DNA from: Candidatus Choladousia intestinavium
GTDB lineage: Bacteria; Bacillota; Clostridia; Lachnospirales; Lachnospiraceae
Assembly: GCA_018712785.1 (NCBI GenBank)
Contig: DVGK01000125.1
Location: 1 to 54,823 of the forward strand
Direction of reading: 5' to 3'
Length of the DNA: 54,823 nucleotides
Positions within the stretch are counted from its first letter, which is position 1, and every line of letters starts with the position of its first letter. Positions 44,366 through 53,357 of the stretch are shown here, piece after piece. Made by a program: the position numbers and the translations under genes. Under the pieces are notes generated by a model. The model made no database searches, was not told the origin of the DNA, and worked only from the letters and a program-made list of their open reading frames with translations.

Positions 44366-44398
44366 AGTTCCGTTCCTATCCTCCGTTTATTTCTACCA

Positions 44399-45397
44399 TT
44401 AATCATTCATGCCGCACTGTACCGCAGTAATCGCCACAACGCCCACGATGTCATCTGCGGAACATCCTCTGGACAGATCATTTACAGGCGCCGCGATTCC
44501 CTGGGTCATAGGACCGAAGGCCTCGGCCTTTGCCAGTCTCTGCACCAGCTTGTAGCCAATATTTCCGGCATCCAGATCCGGGAATACAAGAACGTTTGCC
44601 TTTCCTGCCACAGGACTTCCTGGAGCCTTGGAAGCGCCTACGCTGGGAACAATAGCCGCGTCAAGCTGGAACTCTCCGTCCAGAATCAGATCCGGTCTCT
44701 GCTCCTTGGCAATCCTTACAGCCTCTACCACCTTGTCCACATCCGCATGCTTTGCGCTGCCCTTGGTGGAATGAGAAAGCATCGCCACAATCGGCTCTTT
44801 TCCGGTAAGGGCTTTGAAGGACTCCGCAGAAGAAATGGCAATAGCTGCCAGCTCTTCCGGATTTGGATTCTGGTTCAGGCCGCAGTCGGCAAACACAAAG
44901 GTTCCGTTTTCGCCGAACTCACAGTTCGGCACCTCCATCAGGAAGAAAGCGGATACCAGCTTCGTGCCGGGCTTTGTTTTCAGAATCTGAAGGCAGGGAC
45001 GCAGGGTGTCCGCTGTAGAATGGCAGGCGCCGGAAACCATACCGTCCGCGTCTCCCATCTTTACCATCATAACTCCGTAGTATGGATACTGGTTCAGAAG
45101 GATCTCTTTCGCCTGCTCCGGCGTCATGCCCTTTTTCTGTCTTAACTCCACCAGCTTGTCAATATATGACTGTGTCTTCTCGCAGGTAGCCGGGTCCACT
45201 ACAACAGCTCCTGTAAGATCCAGGCCCTCTCCGCCCTTCTTTACAGCTTCTTCCGTACCAATCAGAATAATGTTCGCGATTCCTTCTTTCAGAACCTGAG
45301 CAGCCGCTTCGTATGTACGTCTGTCTTCTGTTTCCGGTAATACGATTGTTTTCTTGTTCGCTCTTGCTTTGTCTTTCAGAACATCAATAAATGCCAT
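44399..45397 (-). CDS. pta: phosphate acetyltransferase
   Basis: Pta (332 residues, the short form without DRTGG domain) converts acetyl-CoA and phosphate to acetyl-phosphate. The sequences MLSHSTKGSA, GEFQLDAAIVPSV and NVLVFPDLDAGNIGYKL are typical. It is the first gene of pta-ackA and drains the acetyl-CoA from the AcsB reaction. AAAGGAG lies 10 nt before ATG 45397. Confidence 0.97.
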   Translation of the reverse strand: MAFIDVLKDKARANKKTIVLPETEDRRTYEAAAQVLKEGIANIILIGTEEAVKKGGEGLDLTGAVVVDPATCEKTQSYIDKLVELRQKKGMTPEQAKEILLNQYPYYGVMMVKMGDADGMVSGACHSTADTLRPCLQILKTKPGTKLVSAFFLMEVPNCEFGENGTFVFADCGLNQNPNPEELAAIAISSAESFKALTGKEPIVAMLSHSTKGSAKHADVDKVVEAVRIAKEQRPDLILDGEFQLDAAIVPSVGASKAPGSPVAGKANVLVFPDLDAGNIGYKLVQRLAKAEAFGPMTQGIAAPVNDLSRGCSADDIVGVVAITAVQCGMND

Positions 45398-45434
45398 GGT
45401 TCATGGACTCCTTTCCATTTTTTACGTTATTTCG

Positions 45435-45463
45435 ATTATAACCCAATTTCTGGCGTCATACAA
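45435..45463 (-). promoter_or_regulatory. promoter of pta-ackA
   Basis: The -35 TTGTAT (45463-45458), 17-bp spacer and -10 TATAAT (45440-45435) lie 38 nt upstream of pta. It is back to back with the tmcAL promoter (45477-45505). Confidence 0.8.
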
Positions 45464-45476
45464 GGAAAAAATTGCG

Positions 45477-45505
45477 TTGCGGCCTTCATTTCCATGTGCT
45501 AAAAT
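45477..45505 (+). promoter_or_regulatory. candidate promoter of tmcAL
   Basis: TTGCGG (45477-45482), 17-bp spacer and TAAAAT (45500-45505) point right. The -35 boxes of this and the pta promoter are only 13 bp apart, so their use may be linked. Confidence 0.65.
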
Positions 45506-45577
45506 CAGTACACGCCGCGGCAGATCTCCTGCCCGGATCCAGACTTTTCCAAATCCCATTCCCGAAAGGAGACTTCC

Positions 45578-46831
45578 ATGAAGACAGTCGGAATTATTGC
45601 AGAGTATAACCCGTTTCATACCGGCCATTTTTACCATCTGAAAAAAGCCAGGGAAATGTCCGGCTGCCCTTTCTGCACAGTGGTGCTGAGTCCTGATTTT
45701 GTGCAGAGAGGAGAACCGGCCATTTTCGGAAAATACGACCGGGCGAAAATGGCGCTTCTTGCGGGAGCGGATCTGGTTCTCGAGCTTCCTGTATGCTACG
45801 CCGCCGGAAGCGCGGAATATTTTTCAGCGGGGGCCTGCGCGCTGCTGGAGGGCATAAAGGTCACTGACGGCCTGTGCTTCGGAGCGGAAAACGAAACGGC
45901 GGAAAATTTTCAAAAGGCTGCCGCTTTTTTCATCCATGAGCCGGTCTCCTATTCCAGGCTTCTCTCCTCCTTAGTCCGCTCCGGCCTCACCTTTCCAAAG
46001 GCCAGAGATAAGGCTGCAGGCTCCATCCTGGAACAAACGGAAAAAGGCTCTCTCCCTGACTCCTTTTTAGCCTCCCCCAATAACATCCTGGGAGTCGAAT
46101 ACGCCAAGGCTCTTAAGCGTCTTGGCTCTTCCATCCGCCTCCTCCCGATCAGAAGAGAAGGAAGCTCTTACCACGACCCTTTCCTTTCTGGTTTCTTCTG
46201 TTCTGCCACAGCCCTCAGAAAGGAGATCGAAAAAGAACCGGACGCCGGACTTTCCGCCTCCCTTCTTCCCTATATTCCGGAATTCTGCAGAGATGTCTGG
46301 GAAACCGCCCTTTTAACCCCTGCATTTTCGGAAGATCTCTGCTGGTACCTTTATCAGAAGCTCCTCTCTTCCGAAGACTTTTCTGCCTATCTGGATGTCT
46401 CTTCCGATCTGAACCGCAGAATCCTGCGGATGCGCTTTTCGTGCATCGGGAAATCCTGGCGGGAAATTCTGGCTCTGCTTAAAACAAAGCATCTTACGGA
46501 AGCCAGAATACGCCGGGCTCTTCTGCACATTCTCCTGGAGATCCGCCGGGAGGATATGGAGAATTTTCTTTCCCATGGGACTGTTTTTTACGCGAAAGTT
46601 CTTGGATTTAAAAAAAGTGCTGCCCCACTCCTTCATGCAATCAAGGAAAAGAGCCGGATTCCTCTGATCACAAAAGTGGCTGCAGCTGAAAAACTTCTGT
46701 CCCCCCTGGGACAGAAAATGCTTTCCCAGGACCTTTACGCTTCGCACCTCTATCGAAGCATTCTGTCGGGAAAGCATCATCTTCCTTTTCGCACGGAACA
46801 GGAAATCAGCCCCGTGATTCTTGATTCATAA
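45578..46831 (+). CDS. tmcAL: tRNA(Met) cytidine acetate ligase
   Basis: TmcAL (417 residues, formerly YlbM) forms N4-acetylcytidine at C34 of elongator tRNA-Met from acetate and ATP. The nucleotidyltransferase site GIIAEYNPFHTGHFYHL is at the N-terminus, with SPDFVQRGEPAIFGKYDRAKMAL and SPNNILGVEYAKAL after it. The C-terminal part (FLSHGTVFYAKVLGFKKSAAPLL) also fits. GAAAGGAG precedes ATG 45578. It is divergent from pta-ackA, whose product acetate is its substrate. Confidence 0.93.
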   Translation: MKTVGIIAEYNPFHTGHFYHLKKAREMSGCPFCTVVLSPDFVQRGEPAIFGKYDRAKMALLAGADLVLELPVCYAAGSAEYFSAGACALLEGIKVTDGLCFGAENETAENFQKAAAFFIHEPVSYSRLLSSLVRSGLTFPKARDKAAGSILEQTEKGSLPDSFLASPNNILGVEYAKALKRLGSSIRLLPIRREGSSYHDPFLSGFFCSATALRKEIEKEPDAGLSASLLPYIPEFCRDVWETALLTPAFSEDLCWYLYQKLLSSEDFSAYLDVSSDLNRRILRMRFSCIGKSWREILALLKTKHLTEARIRRALLHILLEIRREDMENFLSHGTVFYAKVLGFKKSAAPLLHAIKEKSRIPLITKVAAAEKLLSPLGQKMLSQDLYASHLYRSILSGKHHLPFRTEQEISPVILDS

Positions 46832-46852
46832 TTTCTGAATTGACGCAGATTC

Positions 46853-48217
46853 TTAATTCTTAAAACTGTGAATGGGCGCCGGTATCCTTCCCTTCCGGCT
46901 GATAAAAGCCTCACAGGAATACGGGTTTACCGGCATGATGGGAGCATAGCCCAGGAGACCGCCGAATTCCACGGTCTCGCCCACTCCCTTTCCGATTACC
47001 GGAATGATGCGCACGGCTGTGGTCTTCTGATTCACCATGCCGATGGCCATCTCATCCGCGATAATTCCAGAAATCGTAGACGCCTTGGTGTCTCCCGGAA
47101 TAGCGATCATATCCAGGCCCACAGAGCAAACACAGGTCATGGCTTCCAGCTTTTCCAGCGTCAGGGCGTTTGCCAGAACCGCATTGATCATCCCCTGGTC
47201 CTCGCTGACCGGAATAAAGGCGCCGCTTAATCCTCCTACGTAGGAGGACGCCATCACTCCGCCCTTTTTCACCTGATCGTTGAGAAGGGCAAGGGCTGCC
47301 GTGGTTCCGGGTGCTCCCGCGTACTCCAATCCGATTTCACAGAGAATATCCGCCACACTGTCCCCAATCGCCGGCGTGGGAGCCAGTGAAAGATCCACGA
47401 TCCCAAAGGGCACCCCCAGTCTTCTGGATGCCTCCTGAGCCACAAGCTGGCCTACCCTGGTCACTTTAAAGGCCGTTTTCTTAATAGTCTCACAGAGCGT
47501 CTCAAAATCAGCGCCTCTTACCTGGGAAAGAGCGTGCTTTACCACCCCGGGGCCGCTGACCCCTACATTGATAACCGTATCTGCCTCTGTCACTCCATGA
47601 AAAGCCCCCGCCATAAAGGGATTGTCATCCGGAGCATTGCAGAACACCACCAGTTTAGCGCAGCCCAGGGAATCCTGCTCCTTCGTCCGCCCGGCCGTAT
47701 CCAGGATAATCTCCCCGAGAAGCCGTACCGCGTCCATATCAATGCCGCATTTCGTGGATCCCACGTTTACTGAGCTGCAGACAAAGGAGGTCTCCGAAAG
47801 AGCCTGGGGAATGGAACGGATCAGGTTTTCGTCCGCCCTGGTCATCCCTTTGGAAACCAGAGCCGAATAACCTCCAAGAAAATTTACCCCCACCTCACCG
47901 GCCGCCCGGTCCAGGGTATGAGCCACCGTCACGAAATCCTCCGGACTTTTGCAGGCCGCTCCTCCCACAAGGGCTGCAGGAGTTATGGAAATTCTTTTAT
48001 TCACGATGGGAATCCCGTACTCTCTCTCAATCTCTTCTCCCGTGGACACAAGATGCTCCGCTGTCCTGGTGATCTTATCATAGACTTTCCGGTTCAGATC
48101 GTCCAGACGGTCATCCACGCAGTCAAGGAGACTGAGGCCAAGAGTAATCGTCCTCACATCCAGATTCTCCTGGGTAATCATTTTATTCGTCTCGTACACT
48201 TCAAAAATATTTATCAT
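46853..48217 (-). CDS. UPF0210 (PFL family / DUF711) protein
   Basis: This 454-residue protein belongs to the UPF0210 family, which resembles pyruvate formate-lyase-like folds but has no proven reaction. Motifs include [46 protein letters not shown] and [10 protein letters not shown]. There is no glycyl-radical motif, so it should not be taken for active formate-lyase. It follows an ACT-domain gene by 34 nt, the usual pair in Firmicutes. It ends 21 bp from the convergent tmcAL, without a clear terminator. Confidence 0.9.
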   Translation of the reverse strand: MINIFEVYETNKMITQENLDVRTITLGLSLLDCVDDRLDDLNRKVYDKITRTAEHLVSTGEEIEREYGIPIVNKRISITPAALVGGAACKSPEDFVTVAHTLDRAAGEVGVNFLGGYSALVSKGMTRADENLIRSIPQALSETSFVCSSVNVGSTKCGIDMDAVRLLGEIILDTAGRTKEQDSLGCAKLVVFCNAPDDNPFMAGAFHGVTEADTVINVGVSGPGVVKHALSQVRGADFETLCETIKKTAFKVTRVGQLVAQEASRRLGVPFGIVDLSLAPTPAIGDSVADILCEIGLEYAGAPGTTAALALLNDQVKKGGVMASSYVGGLSGAFIPVSEDQGMINAVLANALTLEKLEAMTCVCSVGLDMIAIPGDTKASTISGIIADEMAIGMVNQKTTAVRIIPVIGKGVGETVEFGGLLGYAPIMPVNPYSCEAFISRKGRIPAPIHSFKN

Positions 48218-48251
48218 ATCTTCTCCATAATCCCTTTCTGAAGACTATCGG

Positions 48252-48524
48252 TCAGATCCGATGCATCATATTGAAAATATCTTCGTGCTGGCACCGAATC
48301 ACCACGCCGATCTCCCGGCCCAGAGCTTCCAGCTCCTCCGCGATCTGAACGTTGCTCTTCTCTGATTTTCCTGCGTCAGCAATCATCATCATGTTGAAAT
48401 ATCCCTGGACTATGGTTTGGGAAATATCCAGGATATTCACCTGGCTGTCAGCCAGATACGTACACACCTTCGCAATAATTCCCACGGCATCCTTGCCTAC
48501 TACGGTAATAATCGTTTTTTTCAT
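48252..48524 (-). CDS. ACT-domain protein (UPF0237)
   Basis: This 90-residue protein is a single ACT domain (TVVGKDAVGIIAKVCTYLADSQVNILDISQTIVQG). Its glycine-rich turn suggests binding of a small ligand such as an amino acid. It belongs to UPF0237 and pairs with the UPF0210 protein; the ligand and partner action are not known. Confidence 0.92.
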   Translation of the reverse strand: MKKTIITVVGKDAVGIIAKVCTYLADSQVNILDISQTIVQGYFNMMMIADAGKSEKSNVQIAEELEALGREIGVVIRCQHEDIFNMMHRI

Positions 48525-48556
48525 TTTCTCCTCCTGTCCGCCCTCATTCGCGGCTG

Positions 48557-48591
48557 TTCAGCGCTGCTTTTATACCGCGATCAGCGCTGAA
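48557..48591 (-). other. hairpin across the end of the WalJ-type gene
   Basis: TTCAGCGCTG and CAGCGCTGAA form a 10-bp stem around a 15-nt loop that contains the TAA stop. No T-run follows. It may mark the mRNA end by processing or limit read-through into the ACT gene. Confidence 0.45.
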
Positions 48592-49367
48592 GGCTCCTCC
48601 CGCTTCGCGATCGTTATTGGGAAATCTTCCGCTTTAAAGGGATTGTCTCCCAGAGTAATCTCCGCGCAGACCGTGGCAAAGGCCAGGGCCTCATAGTTGT
48701 TTTCCCTGCTTAAATGTCCCAGCAGAACAGACTTCAGATTGTCGTGAAGAATCTCTCCCAGAAGCTTTCCCGCGTTGTCGTTGGAAAGATGGCCTTTCTT
48801 CCCAAGGATCCTCTGCTTCAGATAATAAGGATATGTCCCTACCTGCAGCATATTCACATCGTGATTGGATTCGATCAGTACCGCGTCCAGTCCCTTAAGG
48901 TTTTCCACAATATAGTCGTCATAATACCCAAGATCCGTAGCGACTGCCACAGTCTTATCCTGATGCTGCATCCTGTACGCAAAGGGCTCCGCTGCGTCGT
49001 GGGATACCCGGAAGGGATGAATCTCCATATCGTTAATGCAGAAGCTTTTGTCCGCCTCCACCTGTTGAAAAAGAGAGGCATCCACTTTTCCCAGCATCTC
49101 CCCCTCCAGCATGGTACGGATCGTGCCTGCGGAAGAATATACTGGAATCCCGTATTTTCTCGCCAGCACGCCCAGACCTTTAATATGATCGATATGCTCA
49201 TGGGTAATCAGTATCCCGTCCAGCTCCTCCGGCTTCCGGTCAATGGCGTGAAGGCCCGCCGCAATCCGCTTTCCACTGATACCCGCGTCAATTAAAATCC
49301 CCGTATGGTCTGTCCCGGCAAAAATGCAGTTTCCGCTGCTTCCGCTGGCTATACTACAAAAATCCAT
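48570..49367 (-). CDS. metallo-beta-lactamase fold hydrolase (YycJ/WalJ type)
   Basis: This 265-residue protein begins MDFCSIASGSSGNCI and has the metal motif THEHIDHIKGLG, then VSHDAAEPF and SNHDVNML. It belongs to the WalJ group of predicted metal-dependent nucleases, which act in replication or cell-wall control in Firmicutes. It starts inside the end of coaE (14-bp overlap), so they are coupled. A hairpin spans its stop codon. Confidence 0.88.
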   Translation of the reverse strand: MDFCSIASGSSGNCIFAGTDHTGILIDAGISGKRIAAGLHAIDRKPEELDGILITHEHIDHIKGLGVLARKYGIPVYSSAGTIRTMLEGEMLGKVDASLFQQVEADKSFCINDMEIHPFRVSHDAAEPFAYRMQHQDKTVAVATDLGYYDDYIVENLKGLDAVLIESNHDVNMLQVGTYPYYLKQRILGKKGHLSNDNAGKLLGEILHDNLKSVLLGHLSRENNYEALAFATVCAEITLGDNPFKAEDFPITIAKREEPSALIAV

Positions 49368-49959
49368 GTTCTACCAGTCCTTTATCGATTTGTTCATACG
49401 TATTTTCTACGAATTTACTGCTGTTGTCAATGACAAAATCACATTTTTTCCGGTACTCAGTTTCTTCAAGCTGATTTTCCATTACCCGTCGGATCTTTTC
49501 TTCCGTATACCCTCTGCTCTCCTTCAGACGCTCTTCCCTGGTTCTTACGTCCGCGTAAATATACCAGATTTCGTCGCAGACCGTCTCATAATGGTCTTCC
49601 AGAAGCAGCGCTGCCTCCACGGCGATAAAAGGAACCTCTCCTCTTTCTTTCTCCTTCCGGATCTGTCTTTTGATCTCTTCTTTCACATAAGGATGTACCA
49701 GCTCATTCAGCCGCTTCAGCTTTCCGAGATCTGAAAAAACTGTCTTGGAAAGCTTTTCCCGGTCCAGATTTCCCTCCCGGTTCAGAATTTCTCTGCCGAA
49801 TTCTTCTACGATATTACGAAAGCAGACTCCTCCCGGCTGCTGAAGCTGTCTGGCCGTCAGATCCGCCTGAATCACTCTGGCATGGTACTTCTCTTCCAAA
49901 TAGGACAGCACCGTGCTTTTGCCGGCGCCGATTCCTCCTGTAATCCCCAGAACCTTCAT
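49354..49959 (-). CDS. coaE: dephospho-CoA kinase
   Basis: CoaE (201 residues) performs the last step of CoA synthesis. The P-loop GGIGAGKST is at residues 7-15, followed by VIQADLTARQL with the catalytic Asp and VHPYVKEEIKRQI. It lies 17 nt after polA, the common polA-coaE order. The CoA made is used by AcsB and Pta. Confidence 0.95.
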   Translation of the reverse strand: MKVLGITGGIGAGKSTVLSYLEEKYHARVIQADLTARQLQQPGGVCFRNIVEEFGREILNREGNLDREKLSKTVFSDLGKLKRLNELVHPYVKEEIKRQIRKEKERGEVPFIAVEAALLLEDHYETVCDEIWYIYADVRTREERLKESRGYTEEKIRRVMENQLEETEYRKKCDFVIDNSSKFVENTYEQIDKGLVEHGFL

Positions 49960-49976
49960 CTCTCTCCCTCAATCCT

Positions 49977-52622
49977 TTATTTCGCCTCATACCAGTTCAT
50001 TCCTGTATGAAGATCCACCTCCAGCTTCACCTTCAGGCTGGCAGCATTCTGCATCTCTTCCCGGAGAATCTGCTTTACTTCTTCCTCCTCCTCCAGAGCT
50101 GTTTCCACCAGAAGTTCATCATGTACCTGAAGAATCAGCTTTGATTTTAAATTTCTTTCCTTTAACGCCTTGCTGACTCTGAGCATGGCGATCTTGATAA
50201 TATCTGCCGCAGTTCCCTGAATGGGAGAATTCATAGCCACCCGCTCTCCGAAAGACCGCTGCATAAAATTCGAGGATTTTAATTCAGGAACCGGCCTGCG
50301 GCGGCCGTAAAGAGTCGTTACATAGCCATCCCTTTTTGCATCCTCCACGGTCTGATCCAGAAACCTCTTAACTCCTGGATACGTTTTAAAATACTGCTCA
50401 ATGTACTCCTGGGCTTCCTTTCTGGTAATGCTCAGATCCTGACTCAGCCCGAAGGAGCTGATGCCGTATACAATACCGAAGTTTACCGCCTTGGCATTTC
50501 TCCGAAGCAGCGGCGTCACCTGATCCTGAGGAACATGAAATACCTGAGACGCCGTTATGCGGTGTATGTCCTGGGCATCCTGGTAGGCCTGGAGCAGATT
50601 CTCATCATCGGAGAAATGGGCCAGCACCCGCAGCTCGATCTGTGAATAATCCGCATCCGCAAAAATATACCCCGGCCTTGGCACAAATACCTTCCGGATC
50701 AGTCTGCCCAGTTCCATCCGGATGGGAATGTTCTGCAGGTTCGGCTCCGTGCTGCTGAGCCGCCCTGTGGCCGTAACCGTCTGATTAAAGGTTCCGTGAA
50801 TCCTTCCGTCCGGAGAAATATAAGCTGCAAGTCCCTCCGCGTAAGTAGACTTTAACTTGGCCAGCTGCCTGTACTCCAGAATCTGAGAGACAATGGGATA
50901 ATCCGGGGCCAGCCGTTCCAGTACGTCGGCTGCCGTAGAATACCCGGTCTTCGTCTTCTTCCCGTGGGGAAGCTGCAGCTTTTCAAAAAGGATAACCCCA
51001 AGCTGTTTGGGGGAATTGATGTTAAACTGCTCTCCGGCCGCCTCCCATATGGCGTTCTCCAGCTCCTCAATTCTTCCGGAAAGCTGCTCCCCGTAAGCCT
51101 TCAGCTGTTCTGCCTCCACAGCAATCCCTTCTTTTTCCATTTCGTACAGTGTAAACAGAAGGGGCATTTCAATCTCTTCAAAAAGCCTGGTCATTCCGAA
51201 ATCTTCCAGCCGCTCTTTCATCACTTCACAGGCTTCCAGCATGACCCATCCATGGCGGCAGACGTATTCCAGATAAGAGGCCTCCTTGTTTCGTTCCGCC
51301 TCCTTAAGGCTCTCCTTACCTAAAAGTTCGCTCCTTGCCGGAAGAATCCGGTCCAGATACTCTCTTGCAATGTCATCGCATCCATAGTAATCTTTCAGAG
51401 GATTCAGAAGATACGCTGCCACGGCTCCGTCAAAAAAATGTTCCCTGGAGCTTTCATTCACCTCCAGAAATCCAAGCTGTTCCTTTAAATGCAGAGTGGC
51501 GAAAAGAGGCGAACCGGCTGCCAGGGCCGAGAATCGTTCCTTCATATATTCCCCGCTCATATCTTCTCCCCTCCGAAAGTACCAGACCTCCCCGGGTGAA
51601 AAGCACAGAGCGGCTCCCAGCATTTCCCCGCCTTCCCGGGCAATCCAAAAAGCCGCCTTTTTCCCTGAGGCAGCGTCAAATATTTTGTCTGCTTCTTCGC
51701 ATTCGGAAATAATCTGGTATCGGACATTTTCTGTATTTTCCTTTTCCTCTGTCTCAAATCTTCCCAGAAGATTCTTAAATTCCAGCTTTCTGCAGAGGTC
51801 TCTGGCTTCTTTCGTATATAAATTCTCGATTCTGGCCTTGTCCTTATCCAGAACATATGGAGCATGAATGTCGATCTTTGCCAGCTTCCAGCTCATCTGC
51901 GCCAGATCATAGTGGTTTTTTAATGCTTCCCTTGGCTTCGCCGGCGTAATCTCCTCCACATGCTCATAGGCATCTTTAAGAGAACCATATTTCACAATCA
52001 GCTTTGTGGCCGTCTTCTCTCCGATCCCAGGCACGCCGGGAATATTGTCTGAGGCGTCTCCCATCAACGCTTTCACATCTATAAACTGTTTCGGAGTCAC
52101 CTGATATCTTTCCTGTACATCCCTGGCAAAATAATTCTCGATCTCCGTGCCCCCGGCCTTGGTTTTCGGAATGCGGATCTGAATCTGATCCGTAGCCAGC
52201 TGCAGAAGATCCCGGTCCCCGGAAATAATGGAAACCTGCATTCCTTCCTGCTGCATCTGATTCGCCACAGTACCCAGAATATCATCTGCCTCAAATCCCT
52301 CCAGCTCCATCACCGGAACGCCCATAGACTGCAGCATTTCCTTCATAACCGGAACCTGCTCATGGAGTTCCTGGGGCATAGGCTTCCTGGTTCCCTTATA
52401 TTCCTTATACATCTTGTGGCGGAAGGTGGGGGCCTTTAAATCAAAAGCCACTGCCAGATATTCCGCCTTTTCCTCATCCAGCACTTTAAACATAATATTT
52501 AAAAAACCGTATACGGCATTGGTATGCAGTCCCTGACTGTTGGTCAGCGCAGGAATTCCGTAAAAGGCCCTGTTTAATATACTGTGGCCGTCAATGAGTA
52601 CAATCTTATTTTTTTCCGACAT
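49977..52622 (-). CDS. polA: DNA polymerase I
   Basis: PolA (881 residues) fills gaps and removes RNA primers. The 5' nuclease domain (LIDGHSILNRAFYG; GFEADDILGT; GDASDNIPGVPGIG) is complete. The middle 3'-5' exonuclease-like domain lacks the D-x-E metal motif (sequence FWIAREGGEMLG), so proofreading is probably lost. The polymerase domain has motif A DYSQIELRVLAH, the O-helix RRNAKAVNFGIVYG and motif C QVHDELLVE. AAAGGAG is 6 nt before ATG 52622. Confidence 0.96.
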   Translation of the reverse strand: MSEKNKIVLIDGHSILNRAFYGIPALTNSQGLHTNAVYGFLNIMFKVLDEEKAEYLAVAFDLKAPTFRHKMYKEYKGTRKPMPQELHEQVPVMKEMLQSMGVPVMELEGFEADDILGTVANQMQQEGMQVSIISGDRDLLQLATDQIQIRIPKTKAGGTEIENYFARDVQERYQVTPKQFIDVKALMGDASDNIPGVPGIGEKTATKLIVKYGSLKDAYEHVEEITPAKPREALKNHYDLAQMSWKLAKIDIHAPYVLDKDKARIENLYTKEARDLCRKLEFKNLLGRFETEEKENTENVRYQIISECEEADKIFDAASGKKAAFWIAREGGEMLGAALCFSPGEVWYFRRGEDMSGEYMKERFSALAAGSPLFATLHLKEQLGFLEVNESSREHFFDGAVAAYLLNPLKDYYGCDDIAREYLDRILPARSELLGKESLKEAERNKEASYLEYVCRHGWVMLEACEVMKERLEDFGMTRLFEEIEMPLLFTLYEMEKEGIAVEAEQLKAYGEQLSGRIEELENAIWEAAGEQFNINSPKQLGVILFEKLQLPHGKKTKTGYSTAADVLERLAPDYPIVSQILEYRQLAKLKSTYAEGLAAYISPDGRIHGTFNQTVTATGRLSSTEPNLQNIPIRMELGRLIRKVFVPRPGYIFADADYSQIELRVLAHFSDDENLLQAYQDAQDIHRITASQVFHVPQDQVTPLLRRNAKAVNFGIVYGISSFGLSQDLSITRKEAQEYIEQYFKTYPGVKRFLDQTVEDAKRDGYVTTLYGRRRPVPELKSSNFMQRSFGERVAMNSPIQGTAADIIKIAMLRVSKALKERNLKSKLILQVHDELLVETALEEEEEVKQILREEMQNAASLKVKLEVDLHTGMNWYEAK

Positions 52623-52655
52623 GGTCTGCTCCTTTTTCTGAATTTCAGCTTTCCG

Positions 52656-53135
52656 CTAAATCCTCCGGATATTATCCGTCTCCGCCTCCGGCGGCTCCTC
52701 GGGGGTTTCTTCTTCCGTCTCTGCCGCGTCTTCCTGCTGCAGTCCCGCCGGACGGCGGAACATCAGAATAGCCCGTTCAAAAATCGTGTGCTCAATCTCT
52801 CCCCGCCGCATTTCGAAACCGGTAATCACAGTAAAAACCAGGAGAATCTCGGCCAGAAAGAGGAGGACAACGTGCAGCGCCCGGAATACCTTCCTTCCGA
52901 AAATCCTCCTTCTGGTATCCCGGATATTTTCCTTCAGCATCTTTGAAAAATTATATTCCTGATGTTTCCCGCTCTCCAAAAGCTCCAAAGCCTGATACAT
53001 GGTAAAATAAATGTCCAGCTCTTCCATGCAGTCTTTACAGTGTTCCACATGATCGAGAAACTGTTCCGTCTCCCTGTCACCCAGCTCATGCTTTACGTAC
53101 GGGGTAACCATTCTTCTTGCTTCTGTACAGTTCAT
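52656..53135 (-). CDS. membrane protein with N-terminal zinc-finger (anti-sigma-like) domain
   Basis: This 159-residue protein starts MNCTEARRMVTPYVKHELG and carries H-x3-C-x2-C (HVEHCKDC), the zinc-binding anti-sigma pattern. One membrane segment (LHVVLLFLAEILLVFTVITG) lies near residue 93. The outer tail is acidic and Pro/Glu rich. The topology matches anti-sigma factors of ECF sigma proteins, but no sigma gene is next to it in the window. ATG 53135 is 5 nt from AGGAGGGG. It precedes polA by 33 nt. Confidence 0.82.
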   Translation of the reverse strand: MNCTEARRMVTPYVKHELGDRETEQFLDHVEHCKDCMEELDIYFTMYQALELLESGKHQEYNFSKMLKENIRDTRRRIFGRKVFRALHVVLLFLAEILLVFTVITGFEMRRGEIEHTIFERAILMFRRPAGLQQEDAAETEEETPEEPPEAETDNIRRI

Positions 53136-53156
53136 AATCCCCTCCTGATGCATTTT

Positions 53157-53185
53157 ATTTTATAGCTTATTTCACAAACTGGCAA
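53157..53185 (-). promoter_or_regulatory. candidate promoter of the zinc-finger gene and polA
   Basis: TTGCCA (53185-53180), 17-bp spacer and TAAAAT (53162-53157) lie 22 nt upstream of the gene. A 9-bp inverted repeat TAAGGAAGC / GCTTCCTTA (53197-53229) sits just upstream of the -35. Confidence 0.55.
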
Positions 53186-53288
53186 CTGCTTTCTGTTAAG
53201 GAAGCGCCGATTAAATCAGAGCTTCCTTAGCTGCTCCGCAGGATTCGCATGGATTTGCAGCAGAAAATGCCGCAGGATTCCATTTTTT

Positions 53289-53317
53289 TTCAAAATCTGA
53301 TACAATATCAGTAAAAT
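53289..53317 (+). promoter_or_regulatory. candidate promoter of the DUF6062 gene
   Basis: TTCAAA, 17-bp spacer and TAAAAT lie 41 nt before the gene. A small palindrome CTGATA-CAA-TATCAG (53297-53311) covers the spacer. The -35 is poor; TACAAT at 53301 is an alternative -10. Confidence 0.4.
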
Positions 53318-53357
53318 TTATCTCTTCTGCCCTAAGGAGCAGGGAAAGGACCGTACC

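Noticed and set aside
46853-48217. UPF0210 protein as pyruvate formate-lyase supplying formate to Fhs
   Set aside because: There is no glycyl-radical motif and no activase gene beside it; the family name PFL does not show that activity.
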